This document shows positions 57,313 to 64,000 of a stretch of DNA of 64,000 bases, in pieces. Each line of letters opens with the position of its first letter. Position 1 is the stretch's first letter. The stretch spans positions 62,001-126,000 of the forward strand of contig JAIXMR010000038.1 in NCBI GenBank assembly GCA_025677835.1, in the 5' to 3' direction. The position numbers were made by a program, and so were the translations under genes. The stretch is from Sporodiniella umbellata (taxonomy: Eukaryota; Mucoromycota; Mucoromycetes; Mucorales; Rhizopodaceae). Under the pieces are notes generated by a model. It did no database searches and had not been told where the DNA came from. It saw only the letters and a list, made by a program, of their open reading frames with translations.

Positions 57313-59690
57313 TTATATTGATTGATAATTTTGGTTAAAATATATAGCACTTAGATCAGGTGGAATAAGGTCTTGAAGAAAAAAGCTTTCACCAAAAGAA
57401 TATGACAGAGGACTCTCTGCAAACATCATCTGCTTGGTGGCATCGAAACATGATTGGTGTTTTTCTGAATATTCACTATTTTCAATGTGTTGCTTTCTTT
57501 TTAATAATCCAAGAAGATTTTGTAGTAGGTGAACCAAAACTTCCCCGTTGGGAACATTGCGTAGAACAGGAGCCAGAGTTTTGTTTACTGCTACATTATA
57601 AAGCTCTGTAGCCTCTCTCGCCAAATCAGGATGGTTGCTGGTAGAAACAGTTACATGTACTAGCGATGCAAAAAATACAGGGTAATCTAGGAACGGTATT
57701 GTATGGATAAAGGTTGCACATAGTTGTGTCGCTTTTATGTTCAGTACTTACATGAGTAGTTCCATCCAAATTTGATCATGCGATCTGTACTAATACATTG
57801 GGACAGCTGGATAACTTGTTTGGCCGCTTCAATACACTTTTTCACACAGTGGGACACAAAGGGAACATCAGATTCCTCCAAAGACATAAATGGTCTGTAC
57901 AAAGAAATGTGAGCAAGGTGATAACAAATAATTAAAGGGCCGCCTTTAGCTAGTCTTTTTGAGTGCTCATAGAAATCCTGATAAGAGACTAAGCTTTTTT
58001 GAAGATCCAGTTCTTCTATCTTCTTTAAATCGGGAGAGGTTTCTGCGTACCAGACATTTAGCGAATTTTGAAGGCTTTCGATGATTTTTTTTATTCCCTC
58101 GCCTCTGTATTCTGTAGCTTTGGCTCGAGCTGAGTGTACGAGGCGCAATATATTTCCCAAAATCTTTGTCAGTTTGATAAAGCTAACAAATATATCGAGA
58201 TTTGGATCGGAATTGCTTTTCTCGGCTAGCTTCATGTCTACATCACAATCAAAATCTGAAATTGCTAACGGCTTCTCTGATATCAGGCAATGCCATCTAT
58301 CTGTCACATAAACGCAATACCAAAGCCTTTTTCTTTTCATGTTAGAATCGCTGTTATTAGTTGAATCTACTGTGCGATGAAGACCCAAGTCTTGGGCCTA
58401 GGTATGTTGTTGGATTTCTACTTTTGTCCTTTTCTTTTGGTCTTACCAATCTAACAGCCAGTCCTGTAAAAATCCAAATGGTATCTGAGCTGCTTAAGAA
58501 ACTGGAGCAACAGAACGATAGAAACGGCGGATGGTTGGCAAAAAGACATAACGCTTGTATAGACTCTATCGAGGGAGTAAAACTAGGCGTTTGAAAAAAC
58601 GTAGAGGCTAATTTAGATATTGACTTATAAACAACCTCGTATGTTGTAGATTCCCTAGCAAATAGCGGGTCACATGGTTTGACTAGTAAGCATGCGTAGG
58701 CGCAGATAGCACATATCAATAAAGTGCTAGGAGGAGAAGGGCCTCTTCCCTCGTATGAATCTAGGAAGTCTTCGCGATCTACAATTGGTAGTAAAAGATC
58801 TGAAGAAAAATAGCTGATAATTATTACAATAAGAGTAACGTCAATAATGAATGGCTTTCTTAATAAAAAGGAAAAAAAAAAGAGGACATTACATGTTGAT
58901 TAGATTGGATATAATAGACTTGGGAACATGGTCTTCCAAGCTGTATTCAAGTATAGTTTCTTCTGAGACTATACTATTGAAAAGCATACAATCGCCTTGA
59001 CCCTTATTTAAATATCTGATATGAAAGTTGCTCATACCAAGAATTGGAGACAGATGTATTTTGTTTAGATCTTTGCGCTGTTCAGAAGAAGATGTACTTT
59101 CTTTAGACTGATTGTTTTTTGTACAATTCTCACTTGATTTGAGAAGCTGGGTCACAGCCTTACATCCAGACGAATCTCCAAAAAATTTAGTGTACTGCTC
59201 TTTTATCTTTTTTTGATACACTGGTTTTTTTGTTTCTAGGAATGAGCTAGTTTCACTTAAAAGCTTTTCAACTTTCTGTATTCTACTTTCCAAGTCCCTT
59301 ATGTAGCTTATATTTGATGTGTTTATTTTGAGCAACAAAAGAATCACTATCTTCTACCTGGTTTTTAAACGCTTTCGAGGTAAATCCTGTCAAAATACGC
59401 ATTTGTCAATTCTCAAAAAAAATTGTTGATGAGTACTTACATTATCGAACTCACAATTTCTACCATACTGTAGGCAGGTCGTGCATGGATTTCTGACGTC
59501 TGAATCGCACCTAGGCCTTTTAATTTTTATGACAACTTTTATTCCTCGTTACTTGCACTTTTTTTGCCTGCAGGTGTAACCTAAGACGAAGGATTTAGTA
59601 AAGAAAAAGCCAGTCATGAATCCGATTACAGGCTTTAGATATTCTTTGTCTGTGCTTTTTCTTTTCTTTGTTTGTATTGGCAATATTCAT
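57313..59690 (-). CDS. Zn2Cys6 transcription factor with fungal_trans domain
   Basis: Eight exons on the minus strand: 59630-59690, 59559-59580, 59441-59516, 59358-59386, 58893-59306, 58447-58813, 57752-58397 and 57313-57686 (662 aa). The zinc cluster (residues 21-47) is assembled from exons 1-3 as C-X2-C-X6-C-X7-C-X2-C-X6-C: RISKAC + YTCRQKK + PRCDSDVRNPCTTC. Exon 2 has only 22 nt, with a GTGCAA donor. A coiled-coil linker follows (YIRDLESRIQKVEKLL), then a fungal_trans middle region (YFSSDLLLPIVDREDF, AVRLAQDLGLHR, KRKRLWYCVYVTDR). It is a probable DNA-binding regulator; the target pathway is unknown. The carnitine acetyltransferase gene lies 376 bp upstream on the same strand, which does not by itself indicate regulation. 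Confidence 0.9.
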
Positions 59691-60066
59691 AGTCAACAAG
59701 AAAAAAAATAAAAAATAAAAGATAGAAAACAAACCAAAAATATAAGCTTTGTAGTAACTCGGGGAAACTTGAACCGCTAAAATCAATTGGCGGTTGCGTA
59801 AACAGTAGAGCCAATGAAATGGTCTGATGTATTGTATATGGGTAGCATGATAAATAGTCAACCCCAACAAAACTTTGTATTTAATACAAAAGACGTAAGA
59901 CGCAGAGCTGCTTACTCACTCAATCTAAGCTTTTATTTTTTACAAGATTCTTTTTGTTGCAATTCAGTATGATACAGCGTTTCTTTTTGATAATTTTTTA
60001 ATTTCAATTGGTGTTAGCGTTGAGGTTTCTATATTTTGTAAGGCACTATATTACCTTGTTTTTCTT
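59691..60066. other. Intergenic between carnitine acetyltransferase 3' end and zinc-cluster gene 5' end
   Basis: 376 bp of AT-rich sequence. A/T-rich block (59701-59720) directly upstream of the zinc-cluster start. No gene seen. Confidence 0.45.
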
Positions 60067-62478
60067 TCAGTCGTCCTCATGCAAAACCAACCGCTTACCG
60101 ACCTTCCTGCTAGTACTGTGAGAAGGTGTTGGGCCAGCCCCATTGTCGTAATAATTGTAGCCATTGTCATAGCTAAAGTCTTCTTCTTCGAGTGCTAAAA
60201 TACGCTGCCGTTGGGAAACCCCAGTTGGGTATTTCTCATTTAGCAACATTCCTTTAATATCTTCCAAGTAAATTTGTAAAGTCTGGAGTAATCTTTCAGT
60301 TTGGCGGTGCTTAGATGAAGCTACAAACTACAAGGGTAAGTTAGCACCTTCACTTCATTCAATATCAGAATCAATATACCGAAATTCGGTCGTCTTTTAT
60401 AATATATCCAATGCCAAACCCGTTGGCGACAACAGGGCCAAAGCCAAAAAGTCTAAGAGCTGGGTTTCCGCAATTGGATGTGCTAAGAATAGTGTGATTC
60501 AAAGTGGCCCATCCTGAGTCAGTGAATATACTAGGTAATTTCTCGTTTTTGTGTAATCTTGTCCAGAGACACTCCAGAGCAAACAAATGTCGATCTTGAC
60601 CCAAGCCTTTTGAACAGTCGCGCGTGATTTTTGAATGCAACCCCAAGGCTGTACGCAAAGTCTCTAATCTTTGGCTATCTGTAGTATTAGCACTATAGAA
60701 AGTCTCAACAAACTGTCGTGAAGCCTCAGTCACTGTACGAATGGCTTCTGTCCGGCCATGTAAAAACATTTTAGTCATGACTGGCTCATAAGAACATTCC
60801 GATTTTCCATAAAGGCCATAGTAAGCTGCCTGTATCGACATCTGTTTAACGTAGAAGTTGTCATTAGATTATATTAGTTTTCTTTTGTTTTGATTTTTGA
60901 TGTACCTGTACAAAAGCGTCTGGGCTCATTTTCATTTTTGTAATAAAATTTTTACCATAGGTTTGGAACTCCAATACTTTGACTTCGTTTTGTAAAGTTA
61001 AATCGCTCAGTCTAGTTTCCGCATACTGCACACCAAGCTCAACTTCCTCTGTCATATTCCATTCAATTTTTCTAGGGTTATGATCAAAATAATCCTTAAG
61101 GCTATTGCTTTCAGCTTTTCCTGTTTGTGTATGATCTCTCCGTTGACGATAGTCGTGAAAGATAGATTGTGTTTGGCTATTGATTGTTTTTGCAAAACGT
61201 AAAATGGTATCCGTATATATATCTGACACAAATCTCAGGACAGTATGTCCATCCACACCTAAAATTGCCCAAACTATAAGATCCTTTTTCTGTTTTTTTG
61301 TATCTTACCCGTATGTTCAAAATTGATGCCTGCGCTACCATTTTCACACACAATAATCTAAACTGGAAATTCAATTTTCAAAGCCTTTTTTTTTTGGTGA
61401 ATATACATACTTGAAGCTTGTCATACCAACGATTAGTGCAGGTACCTACTTGCTTTCCATGTTTTAAGCTATATGTACCGCATAGCATGTTATTGGCCAA
61501 CTCCTCAGTTGATTTGGGCCGAACATGGTCAAGACAGACGATGAATAAAGCCTCATCGACCAAATGAAGAGAATCTCGATTATCGGGGTCACTCTCGAGA
61601 TGTTCACGTAGTTTGGCCCATTGGCGGCGATTTTCAGTAGTCAAGACACCCACAGCACAACCTGCTCGCTCTGAAGACGGAGTCTTTGAAGCGTCCTTTA
61701 AAATTGCTTTGAGGTTAGCAGCAATTTCTTTCTCTGTCAGTGTTAAATCGCCAACAGCATTAAACACTTGGAAATAGTAAAACTGCGAATGAGCAAGGAC
61801 AACAATATGCCTACTCTCAGGATGCGGTACCATATGACAGCCATTTTCTGCTGGTACGCGTGAAGTGGCAAAAAGACGATGAAATTGGGACATACAAAGC
61901 GGGGTACCTCGAATCACATCCGGCTCTAGATGTCTTGTGTTAAGAGCATGCACAAAAGTTAATGTGGAAAAAATGAGAGAGCATGCCCGGGTAATTTGGT
62001 TGTTTCGTTGTGGTGTTGGGTCATCTTCCAAAAGAAAAAAAGGGTTCAAATTTAAGACCACTGGATCTGTAAATTGAAGATAAGAATCGTACCTATATTT
62101 TGTTGAGTTACACTCTTCTCTGTATATTCTAATAAAGGAAAGTGCCCGAGTTTTTTTTTTTTTTACCAAAACTCTTCAATGTAAGATGATTTATCCGTAG
62201 CATAAGTTTTCAATTTCTCTTGAAGTAAAGGTCCTTCTTTAGCTAGAAATTCTTCCACAGCTACTTGAGTCTTTTTATGTTCTTGAAAGGACTACAAAAT
62301 AAAAGTATGAGAAAAATAATCTTCTTTTTAGCAAACTCTTTACTTGTAAAGGTTTTAAAGCAGACAAATAACGATTTACTGTGTCTCTCAAATCAGGAAT
62401 AGGAAGCTTAGGTAGCTTGCTCTGGTACTTGAAGGTCTCACCGTTATGTGAATCGTCTTCCAAGAATCGGATAGTCAT
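60067..62478 (-). CDS. Carnitine O-acetyltransferase (cytosolic YAT-like)
   Basis: Seven exons on the minus strand: 62344-62478, 62167-62291, 61411-62092, 61309-61357, 60906-61258, 60380-60841 and 60067-60327 (688 aa). It is predicted to transfer acetyl groups between CoA and carnitine so that acetyl units can enter mitochondria during growth on acetate, ethanol or fatty acids. Choline/carnitine acyltransferase signatures: LPKLPIPDLRDTVNRYL at the N-terminus, NPFFLLEDDP, HIVVLAHSQFYYFQV, then NGSAGINFEHTGVDGH carrying the catalytic His, and late VMTKMFLHGRTEAIRT plus GFGPVVANGFGIGY. There is no clear mitochondrial presequence or peroxisomal C-terminal signal; the C-terminus is acidic (EEEDFSYDNGYN) ending HEDD. 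This suggests the cytosolic class (inference). Confidence 0.94.
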
Positions 62479-62605
62479 TAGCTCTAAAGAAAATGTAAAA
62501 AAAAAAAAAAAAAAAAAAAAGAAACCAACTCTGTTTTTCTGAAAACAAATCTATTTATTACTTTTTTTCTTGTGGTGAAACGTGGAGTATCCCTCGAAAC
62601 TATTT

Positions 62606-62755
62606 ACGCGCTAACTGAACAAGCTTCAAATACAAATAAAATAAAAAGCTGTGCATCGATGTTTTTTGAAGTGGTTTTCTGTTTAAACAACTCTCAAATT
62701 TTGCAACCAGAGATTTGTAAAAAAAAAAAAAAAAAAAAAGGAATCTCCAATAGGT
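62606..62755 (+). repeat. Left arm of near-identical inverted repeat
   Basis: About 150 bp starting ACGCGCTAACTGAAC and ending CAATAGGT, containing an internal A tract. It is repeated in opposite orientation at 63123-63278 with only a few visible substitutions and a difference in A-tract length. The arm starts about 130 bp upstream of the carnitine acetyltransferase ATG. It can be translated (LTEQASNTNKIKSCASMFFE) but there is no reason to think it codes. Confidence 0.9.
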
Positions 62756-63122
62756 CGTTAACAAATGCTTAGTTACAAGCTTCTCTAACTTTGAAGCTAC
62801 TGCTTAAAAAATTATCAGGCGAAAAACGATATATACTTAACGAGATGGAATAGAGACTCACTTATACCGCTTGGGGGAAAGCATGTAAGCGTTTATTATA
62901 TTTATTTTTTCAGCTAATAAGAAGATTCAAACTTGCTGTAGTAGAAGCTACAGAAATGTTTTGTGGAATACTTTAAAAGGCATGTACAACGTCTGTGCAA
63001 TAGGTAGGAAAAGTCAAATTTGGGTAGGATACCAGATAGACTGGGTTTAAACCAACCAAGTGCACAAAAACAAAGTGGAGAAAGACACTTTTGGAAAAGA
63101 CGATATCCCGAAAAACTAGGAA

Positions 63123-63133
63123 ACCTATTGGGG

Positions 63134-63164
<31 letters not shown>

Positions 63165-63278
63165 TGCAAATCTCTGGTTGCAAAATTTGAGAGTTGTTTA
63201 AACAGAAAACCGCTTCAAAAAACATCGATGCACAGCTTTTTATTTTATTTGTACTTGAAGCTTGTTCAGTTAGCGCGT
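63123..63278 (-). repeat. Right arm of near-identical inverted repeat
   Basis: Reverse-complement copy of 62606-62755. Outside the homopolymer, visible differences include G for A after CTTCAA, C for T in GAAG(T/C)GG, and a few changes near the A-tract. The spacer between arms is about 367 bp (62756-63122). The arm ends 8 bp from the GNAT stop codon, so the pair lies entirely between two genes. A foldback transposon or MITE-like element is possible; no clear target-site duplication was seen. Confidence 0.9.
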
Positions 63279-63286
63279 GCTTTTTT

Positions 63287-63724
63287 TCAAGCGCTGTATC
63301 TGTAAACATTTGAGTCTCTTTTGACAAACCCTAATTTTTTATAAAGTCGGTTAGCTGCCTCGCGGTCAATGCGGCTTGTAAGGTCAATCGATTTTGCGTT
63401 CAATTTTTCCGCATGCTGAACGGCTTCTTTGATTAATTGGGTTCCAATACCCATACCGCGGTACCCTGAATTTACAGCAACATCTTCAATACGAGCGCGA
63501 GTGCCAGTTACACAGTAAGAGAAGACAACCGAAGCAGTTCCTACCAAGCTGCCATTTCGACTTGAACCCAAGACAATTGTCTGAGATGAGGACAAAGCTT
63601 GCTGAATACTTTCCAGGCTAACCGAAGGGGTCAATTCTGTACTCAGAAGAGCAAGTAGTTCATTCAATTTTTCTTTTGTAACTGTTTTATCTGTCAAGTG
63701 TTCCACTTGAAATCCTGGCTCCAT
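63287..63724 (-). CDS. GNAT-family N-acetyltransferase
   Basis: Single exon on the minus strand, 145 aa. GNAT fold motifs are visible: SLVGTASVVFSY (central beta strands), RIEDVAVNSGYRGMGIG (acetyl-CoA pyrophosphate-binding R-G-x-G-x-G), and LYKKLGFVKR near the C-terminus (motif B). Length and layout resemble small glucosamine-6-phosphate N-acetyltransferase (GNA1)-like proteins and other fungal single-domain acetyltransferases; GNA1 is plausible because of the RIEDVAV and LTSR-type segments, but the substrate is not certain. The gene is intact, and its stop lies next to the inverted-repeat arm. The upstream region to the window end shows only AT-rich promoter-like sequence. Confidence 0.85.
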   Translation of the reverse strand: MEPGFQVEHLTDKTVTKEKLNELLALLSTELTPSVSLESIQQALSSSQTIVLGSSRNGSLVGTASVVFSYCVTGTRARIEDVAVNSGYRGMGIGTQLIKEAVQHAEKLNAKSIDLTSRIDREAANRLYKKLGFVKRDSNVYRYSA

Positions 63725-64000
63725 TTTTGATACAACAGCTGATAGTTTATACTCTTAAATGATAGAAAACAAAGCCAAAGGCTTTATTGAGTTTTTTGTT
63801 TATATGAACGATACAATCTCTCTTTACTTTTCTTTTTTTTAGAAGAGAAAAAAGACTCTTCAGTAACAAAATCAAGAGAATAAGCATACTGTATTTGCGA
63901 AAATAGGGTGTCTCTGAATATGGTAATCCAAAAAGACGTCACAATTCTCGTATTTCAGGAAAAAAAAAAGCAGAAACTGAGACTGAAAGCATTGTGTGTG

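Noticed and set aside
62572..62772. Protein-like match between plus-strand 62572-62772 and minus-strand 62914-63327 (shared LTEQAS and ILQPEICKKKK)
   Set aside because: The similarity is DNA-level from the inverted repeat; the frame includes the A tract and has no family, so it is not called as a gene.
62606..63278. Two independent poly-A-tailed SINE insertions
   Set aside because: Both copies continue with the same CAATAGGT after the A tract, so the tract is internal to the repeat and not a retroposon tail.
1..64000. CRISPR arrays, bacterial operons, prophage or plasmid functions
   Set aside because: The window is intron-containing eukaryotic DNA; no spaced direct repeats or bacterial signals were seen.
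1..64000. tRNA or rRNA genes
   Set aside because: No A/B-box plus cloverleaf-compatible segment was found by eye; a tRNAscan-type search would be needed to exclude them fully.

Overview
This window is nuclear DNA of a filamentous fungus, most likely an early-diverging one (Mucoromycota, probably Mucorales). The evidence is AT-rich intergenic DNA full of A/T homopolymers, many short introns (about 35-110 nt, mostly GTAAGT-type donors and TAG/CAG acceptors), fungal families such as POM152, Srb8/MED12, Zn2Cys6 and AbaA-like TEA regulators, and the Ost-alpha/TMEM184 family. Exon joins were worked out by hand from splice signals, phase and protein continuity. In every multi-exon model the lengths add up to a whole number of codons, but none is transcript-verified.

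Layout, left to right. 1-254: 3' end of the condensin CAP-H gene (+). 450-2675: SulP sulfate permease with STAS domain (+). 3355-5720: decayed non-LTR (LINE) retrotransposon. 6667-8438: chaperonin subunit CCT4 (+), convergent with an Irc24-like short-chain dehydrogenase (8519-9438, -). 11537-12559: C2H2 zinc-finger, probably chromatin-associated protein (+). 13415-19443: Mediator kinase-module subunit MED12/Srb8 in 15 exons (+), convergent with a TMEM184/Ost-alpha membrane protein (19662-21446, -). After about 2 kb of non-coding DNA come an AbaA/Tec1-like TEA factor (23578-25730, +) and a sorting nexin SNX41-like PX-BAR protein (26278-28042, +).

28421-36109 holds four minus-strand regulatory genes only 66-151 bp apart. 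In transcription order they are a class-2 DYRK kinase, a protein with two tandem Zn2Cys6 clusters, a two-HMG-box protein with a CXXC pair, and a secreted Kelch-propeller / single-TM / cytoplasmic protein-kinase fusion that looks like a fungal receptor kinase. The last is the most unusual protein in the window. A small hypothetical gene (36250-36636, +) is divergent from the DYRK gene and convergent with SEC24 (36663-40165, -).

After 40165 comes a gene-poor stretch with one unexplained ORF near 42.5-43.1 kb. Next are nucleoporin POM152 (44420-48257, +), an unrecognised 8-exon proline-rich gene (48438-49658, -), cohesin regulator PDS5 (50890-55059, -), a 2.2 kb gap with an orphan exon-like fragment near 55.74 kb, a Zn2Cys6 'fungal_trans' factor whose zinc cluster is split by a 22-nt microexon (57313-59690, -), a carnitine O-acetyltransferase (60067-62478, -), a near-identical inverted repeat (62606-63278), and a GNAT acetyltransferase (63287-63724, -).

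Most genes are conserved housekeeping functions of chromosome structure (CAP-H, PDS5), nuclear pore (POM152), transcription (MED12, TEA, zinc-cluster factors), secretion and endosomes (SEC24, SNX41), protein folding (CCT4) and metabolism. They are not an operon and show no obvious shared pathway. The candidates for new biology are the Kelch-TM-kinase receptor and its compact regulatory neighbourhood, the foldback element, and the orphan genes.
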